Positions 8,901 through 18,757 of a stretch of 64,000 nucleotides of DNA are shown in pieces; position 1 is the stretch's first letter, and each line of letters starts with the position of its first letter. The notes beneath the pieces were generated by a model. The model saw nothing but the letters and a program-made list of their open reading frames with translations, was not told the DNA's origin and searched no databases. The position numbers were made by a program, and so were the translations under genes. The stretch is from Maricaulis sp039978735 (GTDB lineage Bacteria; Pseudomonadota; Alphaproteobacteria; Caulobacterales; Maricaulaceae), in assembly GCF_039978735.1 (NCBI RefSeq), contig NZ_JBDWAS010000021.1:14763-78762 (forward strand). The letters are read 5' to 3'.

Positions 8901-11408
8901 TCAGTACAGACCGCCCAGTTCCTCATCCTCCGGCTCCTCGTCCTCTTCTTGCTGCTCCTGCTGGGACAGCAGGAGAGCGAGCGGGTCGTCGCTGACGCTG
9001 TCACGGGCAAAGGAGAGCCCGCTTTCCTCATCCTCAGAGGTGCGCGACGGTTCCGTTCCGGGACGGAAGGCTTCCAGGATCACACCCGACTGGCCCAGTG
9101 CACCGGGGGTGCCGTTGGTGCGGTCAATCGGCACAAGACGCACACCCTCGGGCACACGGAAGGGCGCAACCGGATAATTCTCCAGCGCGGCCGCCAGAAA
9201 GTCGCGCGCGATCGGCGCGGCAACACGGCCACCCGCTTCGCCATTGCCCAGCTGGTAGGGCGTGTCGAAGCCGACATAAACGCCGACAACGATGTCCGGC
9301 CCGAAGCCGACAAACCAGGCATCGCGGAAATCATTGGTCGTGCCGGTCTTGCCGCCCAGCGGACGGCCCAGCGGACGCAATGCCGTGCCCGTTCCGCGTT
9401 CAACAGCGCCTTCCAGCATGTGAACAACCTGGTAGGCCGTCACGGGGTCGACAACTTCCTCGCGGGTTTCCGGGAATTGCGGCTCGTGCAGTTCCGGCGA
9501 CCATTCAGCCGCGTCGCAGGTGTCGCAGGGCAGGACTTCGTGGGCGAAAATCGTGGCCCCGGAGCGGTCCTGCACCCGGTCGATGATGGTCGGCTCGACG
9601 CGGCGGCCGCCATTGACCAGCGTCGCATAGGCCGAGACCAGCCGGTAGAGCGTGGTTTCCCCGGCACCCAGCGCCATGGCGAGGACGGGTTCGAGATCGT
9701 CATAGATGCCGAAGCGTTCGCCGTACTCAGCGATCGGCTCCATGCCCATTTCCTGGGCCAGCCGCACGGTCATCACGTTCCGCGACAGCTCCAGGCCCAG
9801 ACGCAGGGTCGACATGCCGTAATAGCGTTCCGAATAGTTGGACGGCATGTAGAAGCGCTCGTCCGGACCACCCGTTGCGATAAAGGGCGCATCGAGGATC
9901 AGGCTGGCCGGCGTATAGCCATTGTCCAGCGCCGCGGCATAGACAAAGGGCTTGAAGGACGAGCCCGGTTGGCGGCGCGCCTGGGTGGCCCGGTTGAACT
10001 GGCTGTGCTGGAAGGAATACCCACCCACCATTGCCAGCACACGGCCGGTGTGCGGGTCCATGGCCAGAATGCCGCCATTGATCTGCGGCACCTGGCGCAG
10101 CCCGTACTGGCCTTCGGAATAGCCTTCCTGGTCGGCAATCGAGGCGACCAGGATCACATCGCCCTCGCCCAGCACATCCGACGGGCGATTGACCGCGGCA
10201 CCGAGCAGGCCGTCCGGCAGAGTCTCACGGGCCCATTCCAGGGCCGACATCGGGATCTCGCCTTCTTCGCCGTTCAGGAAACCGATCCGCGCCCTGTCGG
10301 CCGTGGTTTCCAGCACCGTGGCCGGCATCCAGCCCTCGTCGAGATCACCGGGGATCTCGACCTCGGACAGACGCCCGACCCAGCCCTCACCGGCTTCGAT
10401 CGTGGCCAGCGGCCCGCGATAGCCGTGGCGGCGGTCATAGGCTTCCAACCCGTCACGCAGGGCACGCCGCGCAGCCAGCTGCATCGAGGTGTCCAGCGTG
10501 GTGCGAATCGACAGACCGCCATCATAAAGCTCGTCCTCGCCATACATGGAGAAGACTTCGCGGCGGACATTCTCGACGAAATATTCGGCCGCCGTGTAGG
10601 TCGCGCCGGACAGGCGGTCGACGGTTTCCAGCGGCTGGGCCTGGGCTTCGCGGGCTGCCTCCTCGGAGACATAGCCATTCTCGGCCATCCGCTCGATCAC
10701 CCAGTTGCGGCGCGCGATCGCGGCCTCGCGATTGCGTTCGGGGTGATAATTCGACGGCCCCTTGGGCAGCGCCGCCAGGTAGGCGATCTCGTGCAGCTCG
10801 AGCTCGTCCAGCGACTTGCCGAAATAATTCAGCGCCGCGGCCGCCACGCCATAGGCGCGGTTCCCCAGATAGATCTCGTTGAGATAGAGCTCGATGATCT
10901 GGTCCTTGGTGAAGGCGCGCTCGATCCGGCGCGACAGGATCATCTCGCGCACCTTGCGTTCGATGCGCTGCTCCGAGGACAGGAGGAAGTTCTTGGCGAC
11001 CTGCTGGGTGATGGTCGAGGCGCCCTCGAGACGGCGTCCGTTGAGCACATTGCCGATATTCGAGATCGCCGCGCGGATGATGCCGCGCAGGTCGAGACCA
11101 CCATGCTCGTAGAAATTCTTGTCTTCCGCGGAAATGAAGGCGTGGACGACATTCTGCGGGATATTGTCGATCGGTACGAAGACGCGATGCTCGCGCGCAT
11201 ACTCGGCGATCAGCAGGCCATCGCCCGCATGCACCCGGCTCATGATGGGCGGCTGGTATTCGGCCAGCTGCTCGTGATTCGGCAGGTCGTCGGTGACGCG
11301 CACCACATAGACAGCCGCAGCCACAAAGCCGATGACGCCCAGCACGACAGCGGCGATGCCGCCCCACAAAGCGGTGCGCATCAGGTTACGCAGAGTAAAA
11401 ATCTTCAT
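8901..11408 (-). CDS. mrcA: Penicillin-binding protein 1A (bifunctional)
   Basis: An 835-residue class A PBP: a membrane helix at about residues 10-35, then a GT51 glycosyltransferase (EDKNFYEHGGLD; STITQQVAKNFLL; IIELYLNEIYLGNRAYG), then a transpeptidase (SxxK in QPGSSFKPFVYA; SxN as SRN; KTG in GGKTGTTNDF). It polymerises glycan strands and cross-links them in the periplasm. The start at 11408 (MKIFTLRN) is preferred because AGAGGG lies five bases upstream; an upstream Met extension to 11474 lacks support. The C-terminus is strongly acidic (QQEQQEEDEEPEDEELGG). It follows amiC on the same strand by about 100 bp. Confidence 0.95.
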   Translation of the reverse strand: MKIFTLRNLMRTALWGGIAAVVLGVIGFVAAAVYVVRVTDDLPNHEQLAEYQPPIMSRVHAGDGLLIAEYAREHRVFVPIDNIPQNVVHAFISAEDKNFYEHGGLDLRGIIRAAISNIGNVLNGRRLEGASTITQQVAKNFLLSSEQRIERKVREMILSRRIERAFTKDQIIELYLNEIYLGNRAYGVAAAALNYFGKSLDELELHEIAYLAALPKGPSNYHPERNREAAIARRNWVIERMAENGYVSEEAAREAQAQPLETVDRLSGATYTAAEYFVENVRREVFSMYGEDELYDGGLSIRTTLDTSMQLAARRALRDGLEAYDRRHGYRGPLATIEAGEGWVGRLSEVEIPGDLDEGWMPATVLETTADRARIGFLNGEEGEIPMSALEWARETLPDGLLGAAVNRPSDVLGEGDVILVASIADQEGYSEGQYGLRQVPQINGGILAMDPHTGRVLAMVGGYSFQHSQFNRATQARRQPGSSFKPFVYAAALDNGYTPASLILDAPFIATGGPDERFYMPSNYSERYYGMSTLRLGLELSRNVMTVRLAQEMGMEPIAEYGERFGIYDDLEPVLAMALGAGETTLYRLVSAYATLVNGGRRVEPTIIDRVQDRSGATIFAHEVLPCDTCDAAEWSPELHEPQFPETREEVVDPVTAYQVVHMLEGAVERGTGTALRPLGRPLGGKTGTTNDFRDAWFVGFGPDIVVGVYVGFDTPYQLGNGEAGGRVAAPIARDFLAAALENYPVAPFRVPEGVRLVPIDRTNGTPGALGQSGVILEAFRPGTEPSRTSEDEESGLSFARDSVSDDPLALLLSQQEQQEEDEEPEDEELGGLY

Positions 11409-11514
11409 TACGCCCTCTGGCCGCTCGACATGCAGCCCCCCCATCGTGACCGTCGGCACGATACCCAAAACCACGGCCGCATTATGGCCGCCTGCGGCTC
11501 TCGATCATAGGGGG

Positions 11515-12729
11515 TTACCGCGTCCGGGCGGCAACCGTGTCACTGCCGGCGAACAGCACATCGTCGCCGCGCTGGGCAAAATAGCTGTCGATGCCGCGAA
11601 CCACCGCCGACATCTGTGTCCGCCGGGCGCTGGCCGAGGTGAGATTGCTCTCGTCCGTCGCATTGGTCAGGAAGCCCATTTCCAGCAGGACGGCCGGCAC
11701 ACGCGGGTCCAGCAGGACGAAGAGATTCGCCTGGCGGTGCGGATTGGCCAGCAGCGGGCCGGCCGAGCCGAGATTCTGCAGCAGGACTTCGGCGAAGGCC
11801 GAGGACTGGTTGCGCTTCTCGCGCAGCTCCAGCTCGACGAGGATATTGTTCACATCGATCTGCATCGTGTGATCGGCATCCTGGCGGGCGCGCTGGCGGG
11901 CCCGGTTCTCGGCCGTGTCGTTGAGCGTGTAAACCGCCGCACCGCGAACACCGGAATTGCCCGACGAATCCGCGTGCAGCGAAATGAACAGGTCCGCGCG
12001 GACATCCGCCATCACAGCAACGCGCTCGCCCCAGGACGGATAGACATCGCGCTCGCGGGTCATAAAGACCTCGTAGCGCCCCGTCGCCTCCAGCTGGCGG
12101 CGCAACTCGCGCGCAGCTTCCAGGGTGACATCGCTCTCATGCGTGCCCGACCGGCCGATGGAGCCCGGATCGTGGCCGCCATGACCGGCGTCCACCACGA
12201 TCACGCGGCGCTCGCGCTCCGGCGGCACATAGACCGCCTCGACACGCTCCGCGATCAGGGAATCGAGGCTTTCGGCCCGGGTATGGGAAAAACCGGAGGA
12301 CGACTCGAAGGTTTCCGCGGTGACGCGTTCGACATCGATCACCAGGCGGTGATTGCCGCCGGGATCGCTCGGGTCGAGCGCGAACTGGTCGACGATGACC
12401 GCGGGGTGCTCCAGTTCGAACACGACGCGCGAGCTGGACGTGGAGTTGTTGAAAAAGCGGAAGGTATCGACGAGGCCGTGCCCCATGCCCTCGCCCGTCG
12501 TCAGTCCGGACACGGACCAGCGCATGTCGGGCATGTCGACAACGAGACGGTCGGAAAACCCGTCCAGGGTGAAGGCGCGGAAATCGGCAGGTTCGGCCGT
12601 TTCGATCACGACGCGGGTGCGTTCGCCATCGACGCCAAAGCGCACATCACGGATTTCCTGGTCCGCAAGGCTTGCGCCCGCGAAGCTCAGAAGGCCCGCA
12701 ATGGCCGATACAAACAAACGAATTCGCAT
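11515..12729 (-). CDS. amiC: N-acetylmuramoyl-L-alanine amidase, AmiC type (AMIN + Amidase_3)
   Basis: A 404-residue exported amidase that removes stem peptides from muramic acid, used in septal wall splitting. It has a signal peptide at residues 1-21 (MRIRLFVSAIAGLLSFAGAS), an N-terminal AMIN targeting domain (about 25-140), then Amidase_3 with zinc ligands in DAGHGGHDPG and LFISLHADS and the catalytic glutamate in LLEMGFLTN. The start at 12729 gives a clean signal peptide; the longer frame to 12879 adds a basic extension without export features. It lies upstream of the PBP1A gene on the same strand, so a wall synthase and a wall hydrolase may be cotranscribed. Confidence 0.93.
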   Translation of the reverse strand: MRIRLFVSAIAGLLSFAGASLADQEIRDVRFGVDGERTRVVIETAEPADFRAFTLDGFSDRLVVDMPDMRWSVSGLTTGEGMGHGLVDTFRFFNNSTSSSRVVFELEHPAVIVDQFALDPSDPGGNHRLVIDVERVTAETFESSSGFSHTRAESLDSLIAERVEAVYVPPERERRVIVVDAGHGGHDPGSIGRSGTHESDVTLEAARELRRQLEATGRYEVFMTRERDVYPSWGERVAVMADVRADLFISLHADSSGNSGVRGAAVYTLNDTAENRARQRARQDADHTMQIDVNNILVELELREKRNQSSAFAEVLLQNLGSAGPLLANPHRQANLFVLLDPRVPAVLLEMGFLTNATDESNLTSASARRTQMSAVVRGIDSYFAQRGDDVLFAGSDTVAARTR

Positions 12730-13218
12730 TTCCACACCATCGTCGCTACCGTGATTCCCAAACGGCTTTTTTGCCAGACTAGGATGCGGAGCTTGACGTT
12801 TCGTTGATGCCCCCCGAAGAAATTTCCTGCAAGTACGGGACGGCGACAAACACTTTTCTTCGTGTCTGGAATGTTGCATGTTGCCAACGCCTTGGCGACC
12901 TCGCGTTTTTTATTCGCGGATCGGGCCGCCGGGCAAGGCCGGCCAAGCCTCCAGGGCCGCCGGAATCACTATCGCCGTTCCGGATCTCTTGAAGACCGGA
13001 GCCCCGACCGCCGCGCCCGACGCCCTCACAGCAGGCCGGGAGGCGCACATGGTAACTGCCGATGCGCGAGGAGCGCCTGATGCAACGTCGATCGCCAGTG
13101 TTTTTGAGATCGACGACGACAGGCAGCCCCCCGTCCATCACACCCCCGCCGCCGCCGACGATTTCCACCGTTCCACCGGAACGGCCCGTCCTGCAGGCGT
13201 GCGCAGGAGAGACTTTTA
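12730..13218 (+). other. Gene-free divergent region; probable long 5' leader of rne
   Basis: There are 489 bp between the divergent amiC and rne starts. Short open frames on both strands have no ribosome site or recognisable composition, so I call no gene. Near the rne end is a perfect small hairpin, CCGTTCC-ACC-GGAACGG (13168-13184), and the rne ribosome site AGGAGA at 13205-13210. RNase E genes commonly have long structured leaders that the enzyme cuts to limit its own level; the spacing here allows that, but it is inference. A TTGACG at 12793-12798 has no good -10 partner. Confidence 0.4.
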
Positions 13219-15891
13219 ATGTCCAAGAAAATGCTGATCGACGCAGGTCATCGCGAAGAGACCCGCGTCGTTGTCGTAGACGGTTCCAAAGTTGAGGATT
13301 TCGATTTCGAGGCGGAAGCCCGCCGGCCCATTCGCGGCAACATCTACCTCGCAAAGGTCACGCGCGTAGAGCCGTCGCTGCAGGCGGCTTTCGTCGAGTA
13401 TGGCGGCAATCGCCACGGCTTCCTGGCCTTCAACGAAATCCATCCCGACTACTACCAGATCCCCTATGAGGATCGTGTCGCCCTTGCCGAGGAAGAAGCC
13501 TCCGCCGCGCGCGAGGAGGACGAGGAACCGCATGTCGAGGACGCCGCGGCTTCCGACGAGGCCGAGGATGGCGAGGACGCGCCGGAAGCGCCGGAAACCA
13601 TCGGCGACGATTCCGAGGACGATGTCGACGACGCCCAAGCAGCCCGCCGCCGCCGGCAGATGTTCCGCAAGTACAAGATCCAGGAAGTCATCAAGCGGCG
13701 CCAGATCCTGCTGGTCCAGGTCGCCAAGGAAGAGCGCGGCAACAAGGGCGCGGCGCTGACGACCTACCTCTCGCTGGCCGGACGCTACTGCGTGCTGATG
13801 CCGAATACGCCGCGCGGCGGCGGCATTTCCCGCAAGATTTCCAATGCGGCCGACCGCAAGCGCCTGAAATCCGTGGTGAACGAGCTCGACCTGCCCAAGG
13901 GCGTCGGCCTGATCATCCGCACGGCCGGTGCCAGCCGCACCAAGACCGAGATCAAGCGCGATGCCGACTATCTCGTCCGCCTGTGGGAGAATATCCGCGA
14001 GCTGACGCTGAAGTCCGTCGCGCCGGCGCTGATCTATGAGGAAGGCAATCTGGTCAAGCGTGCCATCCGCGATCTCTACGACAAGGAGATCGACAGCGTG
14101 CTGGTCGAGGGCGAGGAGGCCTACAAGGAGGCCAAGGCCTTCATGCGGATGCTGATGCCTTCTCACGCCAAGAAGGTGCAGCACTACAAGGAGACCGTGC
14201 CGCTCTTCCTGCAGCACCAGGTCGAGGCGCAGCTGGAGGCGATCTACTCGCCGATCGCGCCGCTCAAGTCCGGTGGCTATATCGTCATCAATCCGACCGA
14301 GGCCCTGGTCTCCATCGACGTCAATTCGGGCCGCTCCACGCGCGAGCGGAATATCGAGGCGACGGCGCTGAAGACCAATATGGAAGCCGCTGCCGAGGCG
14401 GCCCGCCAGATGCGCCTGCGCGACCTGGCCGGTCTCATCGTGATCGATTTCATCGACATGGATGAGAACAAGAATAACCGGGCCGTCGAAAAGAAGATGA
14501 AGGACGTGCTCAAGCGCGACCGGGCCCGCCTGCAGGTCGGCCGCATCTCGCAATTCGGCCTGATGGAAATCTCGCGCCAGCGACGGCGGACCAGCCTGCT
14601 GGAAGGTTCGACTGTCCCCTGTCCGACCTGCCGTGGCTCGGGTCATCTGCGCTCGACGGAATCGAGTGCCCTCGTCGCCCTGCGCGGCCTGGAGCGCGAG
14701 GCCACGCGCGGCAAGGCCAAGCGCGTGCGCATCTCGCTGCCGACCGACGTCGCCATCTACATCCTGAACGACAAACGCGATCACCTGCTGGCGATCGAGC
14801 AACGCTTCGCCATTCGCATCGCCGTGGCCGCCGACGACACGATCATGGCGCCGGAATTCACCATCGAGGCGCTGGAAAGCCGCGAGCCGGGCGACGAATT
14901 GCCCGTCGCACCGCTCTCCGTCGAGTCGATCGAGGAGATCGATATTCCCGATCCGGTGGAAATCGAGGACGAGGACGAGGCCGAGGAGAGCCGCGAAGGC
15001 TCCAGCCGCCGGCGCCGCCGCCGTCGCCGCCGCAAGCCGGGTTCCGGCGAGGATACGTCCAGCGCAATGGATGTCATCAAGGTCGAGGATGGCGATACGG
15101 CCGAGGCTGCCGATACCGGTTCTGACGAAGACGGCACCGAAGACGGTGACGATCAGCCGCGCAAGCGCCGCCGTCGCGGCCGCCGTGGCGGTCGTGGCCG
15201 CCGCCGCAATGCCGAAGGGCAAAACGATGAGCAGACCGCTGACGGCGAGGTCATCGAGGGCGAAGCCCGCGAAGTGATCGAAGACGCTCCGGCCCAGGAA
15301 GCCGAGATCGTCGCCGAACCTGTCGCAGACGCCGAGACCGCCGAGGAACCGGCTGCGGAAGAAAAGCCCAAGCCGAAACGCCGAACCCGCCGCAAGAAGA
15401 CGGATGAGGCCGATGCAGCCGCCGACGTGGCCCCTGCCGCGGAAGCCGTCCAGGCCGAGGCGCCGGAAGCCGCCGAAGCTCCGGCTGCCGAGGACGAGAA
15501 GCCCAAGCGCCGGACGCGCCGCCCGCGCAAGAAGGCGGCCGATGCCGAGGCGGCACCAACTGAAGAGGCACAGACGGAAGAGGCCCAGGCCGAAACACCG
15601 GCCGAACCGGCTGCAGAGCCGGTAGCGGAAGAGAAGCCCAAGCCGAAACGCCGGGCACCGCGCCGCAAGAAGGCCGAACCGGAAACCCCGCCGGCAACCG
15701 AGGCCGAGGCTCCGGCCGAGGACGCCGCCACGGAAGAACCGGCTCCGGAACCGACTGCGGAACCGAGCCCGGAACCGGAAGCCCAGCCCGAGCCGGCCGC
15801 TGCCGATGCGGGCGGCAAGGCCGACGCCAAGGCTGACGACAAGCCCAAGCGCCGTGGCTGGTGGAACCGGACCGGCCTGTTCGGCAACTGA
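13219..15891 (+). CDS. rne: Ribonuclease E
   Basis: An 890-residue RNase E/G. The S1 domain begins at about residue 35 (GNIYLAKVTRVEPSLQAAFV) and is interrupted by an acidic insert of about 50 residues (roughly 95-145, rich in Glu and Asp), typical of alphaproteobacteria. The catalytic Mg-binding aspartates are in LVSIDVNSG (about 364) and VIDFIDMDENKN (about 408). The Zn-link CPTCRGSGH is near residue 468. The last 350 residues are low complexity, alternating Arg-rich RNA-binding patches (RRRRRRRRRK) with Ala/Glu/Pro repeats, the expected degradosome scaffold. AGGAGA lies 8 bases before the ATG. It initiates decay of mRNAs and processes rRNA and tRNA. Confidence 0.96.
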   Translation: MSKKMLIDAGHREETRVVVVDGSKVEDFDFEAEARRPIRGNIYLAKVTRVEPSLQAAFVEYGGNRHGFLAFNEIHPDYYQIPYEDRVALAEEEASAAREEDEEPHVEDAAASDEAEDGEDAPEAPETIGDDSEDDVDDAQAARRRRQMFRKYKIQEVIKRRQILLVQVAKEERGNKGAALTTYLSLAGRYCVLMPNTPRGGGISRKISNAADRKRLKSVVNELDLPKGVGLIIRTAGASRTKTEIKRDADYLVRLWENIRELTLKSVAPALIYEEGNLVKRAIRDLYDKEIDSVLVEGEEAYKEAKAFMRMLMPSHAKKVQHYKETVPLFLQHQVEAQLEAIYSPIAPLKSGGYIVINPTEALVSIDVNSGRSTRERNIEATALKTNMEAAAEAARQMRLRDLAGLIVIDFIDMDENKNNRAVEKKMKDVLKRDRARLQVGRISQFGLMEISRQRRRTSLLEGSTVPCPTCRGSGHLRSTESSALVALRGLEREATRGKAKRVRISLPTDVAIYILNDKRDHLLAIEQRFAIRIAVAADDTIMAPEFTIEALESREPGDELPVAPLSVESIEEIDIPDPVEIEDEDEAEESREGSSRRRRRRRRRKPGSGEDTSSAMDVIKVEDGDTAEAADTGSDEDGTEDGDDQPRKRRRRGRRGGRGRRRNAEGQNDEQTADGEVIEGEAREVIEDAPAQEAEIVAEPVADAETAEEPAAEEKPKPKRRTRRKKTDEADAAADVAPAAEAVQAEAPEAAEAPAAEDEKPKRRTRRPRKKAADAEAAPTEEAQTEEAQAETPAEPAAEPVAEEKPKPKRRAPRRKKAEPETPPATEAEAPAEDAATEEPAPEPTAEPSPEPEAQPEPAAADAGGKADAKADDKPKRRGWWNRTGLFGN

Positions 15892-15898
15892 TCGCAGA

Positions 15899-15937
15899 CC
15901 GGCCCGGCCTCTCTCGCGCACAGCGAGGCCGGGCCGG
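15899..15937 (+). terminator. Probable terminator hairpin after rne
   Basis: Arms of 13 bp, CCGGCCCGGCCTC (15899-15911) and GAGGCCGGGCCGG (15925-15937), start eight bases after the rne stop. The following CTGCCTTCTT is only modestly T-rich, so termination may be inefficient, or the hairpin may protect the 3' end. Confidence 0.6.
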
Positions 15938-16071
15938 CTGCCTTCTTGGCACATCGGCTTGCACGCGAGCTTGCGCAGCGGGCCGGCGCGCCTAAATCAC
16001 CGGGTAGCGCATGGGGATGGCGCTGCTATCATGCAGACATGAAAAGGCGGGGGCCGAGTAGTGGAGGCAGG

Positions 16072-17442
16072 ATGTCCGTCCTGAAGACCATCGCCGCAGC
16101 TGTCAGTCTTGCCGTGACCGCCCAATCGGCAGGCTGGGCACAGTCGCTGATCCGCGATACCGAGATCGAGCATGTCATGCGCGGATATGCCGACCCGATC
16201 ATCGAGGCCGCCGGCCTCAATGTGAACGATGTCGATTTCTATCTGGTCGCCGATCCGGAGATCAACGCCTTCGTGACCGGTGGCCAGAACATCTTCATGC
16301 ACACCGGCATGATCGTGCAAGCCGACACACCCAACCAGCTCAAGGGCGTCATCGCCCACGAAACCGGCCACATCACCGGCGCCCACCTGGCGCGCTCCGG
16401 CGACGCCATGTCCGCCGCACGAACGCCCATGTTCGTCAGCCTCGGTCTCGGCGTCCTGGCCGCACTGGCCGGTGAAGGCGGCGCTGCCGGTGCCCTGATG
16501 GCGTCGAGCCAGCAATTCGGCGCCCTGTCCTACCTCACCTATTCCCGCGCCCAGGAAGCCAGCGCCGACCAGGCCGCGCTTCAGTTCCTGGAAGCCGCCG
16601 GCGAGAATCCGGAAGGCCTTGTCGGCTTCTTCGAACGCTTCCGCTACCAGGAAGTGATGTCCCAGGCCCGGCGCTTCCCCTATTTCCGCTCGCACCCGCT
16701 GTCGTCGGACCGGATCCAGTCGCTGCGCCGCGGCGTGGCCGCCTCGCCTTATCACGGTCAACCGGACTCCCCTGAAGACATCGCGGAACTGCGCCGCATC
16801 CAGGCCAAGATCTACGGCTTTCTCGTAGATCCCGAATATGTCTTCTACCGCTACCCCGAGAGCGACACCTCCCTGCCGGCGCGCTATGCCCGGGCCGTCG
16901 CCTATTATCATGATGCCCGTCTGGAGCGCGCGGTCGAGGAGATCGAGAGCCTGCTCGCGGAAGAACCAGACAATCCCTATTTCCACGAGCTTCACGGCCA
17001 GATGCTGTTCGAGAGCGGCCATCCCGAAGAGGCCATCGCGCCGCACCGGCGTTCGGTAGAGCTTGAACCGACCGCCCCGCTGCTGCGGGTCAATCTGGCG
17101 ATTGCCATGATCGCAACCGAGAACCCGGACTATCGCGAAGAGGCGGCCCAGCACCTGCGTGTTGCGCTCGACATCGAGCCGGACAACGCCTTCGCCTGGT
17201 ACCAGCTGTCCATCCTGCATGACCGTAATGGCGACACTGCCCTCGCCCAGCTGGCCGTTGCGGAACAGGCGTTTGCCGTCGGCGACCGGATGCGGGCCTA
17301 CCAGTTCGCCATGCGCGCCCGGGAAGGCCTCGATCAGGGAACCCCCTCCTGGTTCCGCGCTTCGGAGATCCAGGCCGTTTCCCAACCGACCGAGGACGAT
17401 CTGCGCGAAATGCGCCGCCGTGAACGTCAGCGGATGAACTGA
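16072..17442 (+). CDS. M48 family zinc protease with TPR repeats (BepA-like)
   Basis: A 456-residue exported protein with a signal peptide at residues 1-24 (MSVLKTIAAAVSLAVTAQSA), an M48 peptidase domain with the zinc motif H96-E-T-G-H100 (IAHETGHITGAHL) and the third ligand in RAQEASADQAAL, then TPR-type helices from about 270 to 420 (ALDIEPDNAFAWYQLSILHD). This order matches BepA/YfgC, a periplasmic protease-chaperone that checks outer-membrane protein assembly. GGAGG at 16063-16067, four bases before the ATG at 16072, decides the start. The GNAT-like gene follows after 14 bp. Confidence 0.9.
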   Translation: MSVLKTIAAAVSLAVTAQSAGWAQSLIRDTEIEHVMRGYADPIIEAAGLNVNDVDFYLVADPEINAFVTGGQNIFMHTGMIVQADTPNQLKGVIAHETGHITGAHLARSGDAMSAARTPMFVSLGLGVLAALAGEGGAAGALMASSQQFGALSYLTYSRAQEASADQAALQFLEAAGENPEGLVGFFERFRYQEVMSQARRFPYFRSHPLSSDRIQSLRRGVAASPYHGQPDSPEDIAELRRIQAKIYGFLVDPEYVFYRYPESDTSLPARYARAVAYYHDARLERAVEEIESLLAEEPDNPYFHELHGQMLFESGHPEEAIAPHRRSVELEPTAPLLRVNLAIAMIATENPDYREEAAQHLRVALDIEPDNAFAWYQLSILHDRNGDTALAQLAVAEQAFAVGDRMRAYQFAMRAREGLDQGTPSWFRASEIQAVSQPTEDDLREMRRRERQRMN

Positions 17443-17456
17443 CGGACTGCCGGGCC

Positions 17457-18635
17457 GTGACACCGCCTCCCGCCGATGACGACCGGTCCACGCCGGAGCT
17501 GACCCTGCGTTCGGTCCCCGGACTGGCCGGGATCGAGCCGGCCGCCTGGGACGCCGTCGCCAATCCGCCGGGCGCAGAATACGACCCGTTCATCAGCTGG
17601 GACTTCCTTGAAGCGCTCGAGGCCAGCGGCTGTGTCGGCGAAGAGGCTGGCTGGCTGCCGCGCCACCTCATTGTCGAGGACGCTTCGGGCCAGCTGCGCG
17701 GGGCCTTGCCGCTTTACCTGAAAACCCATTCCATGGGCGAATACGTCTTCGACCATGGCTGGGCTGACGCCTATGAACGCGCCGGCGGACAGTATTTCCC
17801 GAAACTGCTGACCGCGGTGCCCTTCTCACCGGTGACCGGACGGCGGCTCCTGTCCGGCGATGCCGGCATCCGCCGCGCATTGGCGTCCGCCGCCATCCAG
17901 ACCGTGCAGCAATGGGGCCTGTCCGGCTGGCATGTGAATTTTCCGGGCGGGGAGGAGTGGAAGGAGCTGGCGGATTACGGCCTGCTGCAGCGCCTCGACC
18001 GCCAGTATATCTGGTCCAATCGCGGCTATGCCGACTATGACGCCTTCCTCGCCGACCTCTCCTCGCGCAAGCGCAAGGCCCTGCGCAAGGAGCGGCGCGA
18101 GGCACAGGCCGGCATCGAGATCGAGCACCTCTCCGGTGACGCGCTGCGGCCGGAACACTGGGATGTCTTCTTCGCCTGCTATCAGGAGACCGGCTCGCGC
18201 AAATGGGGCTATCCCTATCTCAACCGCGCCTTTTTTGACCTGCTGCACCGGCGCATGGCCGACCGGGTGATCCTGGTGATGGCCAGGAAGGGCGGACGCT
18301 ATATCGCCAGCGCGCTGAATCTCGTCGGCTCCAACGCCCTTTACGGCCGCTACTGGGGACGCTTGGACGACCACCCCTTCCTGCATTTCGAACTGTGCTA
18401 CCACCAGGCCATCGACATCGCGATCGCGCGCGGGCTCGATCGCGTGGAGGCCGGGGCCCAGGGCGAACACAAGCTGGCGCGCGGCTACCGGCCCCGCCCG
18501 GTCTATTCCGCGCACCATATCGAGAATGAAGGCTTCCGCGATGCCGTTGCCGACTTCCTCGTCCGCGAACGGGACGCCGTGGAGACGGATATCGCATTGC
18601 AGGATGCGGAGAGCCCGTTCAGGCGTCAGCGCTGA
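17457..18635 (+). CDS. GNAT/FemAB-like protein of COG3146 family
   Basis: A 392-residue protein with a GTG start, 14 bp after the protease gene. The pattern FISWDFLEALEASGCVG near residue 40, followed by LPLYLKTHSMGEYVFDHGWAD, and the C-terminal ELCYHQAIDIAIARGLDR, EAGAQGEHKLARGY and AHHIENEGF identify the conserved family once labelled a peptidogalycan biosynthesis protein, which has a duplicated acyltransferase-like fold. The acceptor is not established. Adjacency to an envelope protease is consistent with a surface-related role but proves nothing. Confidence 0.82.
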   Translation: MTPPPADDDRSTPELTLRSVPGLAGIEPAAWDAVANPPGAEYDPFISWDFLEALEASGCVGEEAGWLPRHLIVEDASGQLRGALPLYLKTHSMGEYVFDHGWADAYERAGGQYFPKLLTAVPFSPVTGRRLLSGDAGIRRALASAAIQTVQQWGLSGWHVNFPGGEEWKELADYGLLQRLDRQYIWSNRGYADYDAFLADLSSRKRKALRKERREAQAGIEIEHLSGDALRPEHWDVFFACYQETGSRKWGYPYLNRAFFDLLHRRMADRVILVMARKGGRYIASALNLVGSNALYGRYWGRLDDHPFLHFELCYHQAIDIAIARGLDRVEAGAQGEHKLARGYRPRPVYSAHHIENEGFRDAVADFLVRERDAVETDIALQDAESPFRRQR

Positions 18636-18757
18636 CAAAGACCGCGCCTGCCCGGACATTTGCAGCAGCGTGCCACTTTCAACCCGCGCCTGAAGCCGTC
18701 ATCATCGGCTCCTGCGCCGATCCGGCGGATACAAGCTGCGATTCCGAGGAGAGTTTC

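Noticed and set aside
15001..15850. Tandem repeats or CRISPR-like array
   Set aside because: The repetitive sequence is the low-complexity Arg and Ala/Glu/Pro tail of RNase E, in frame and without spacers.
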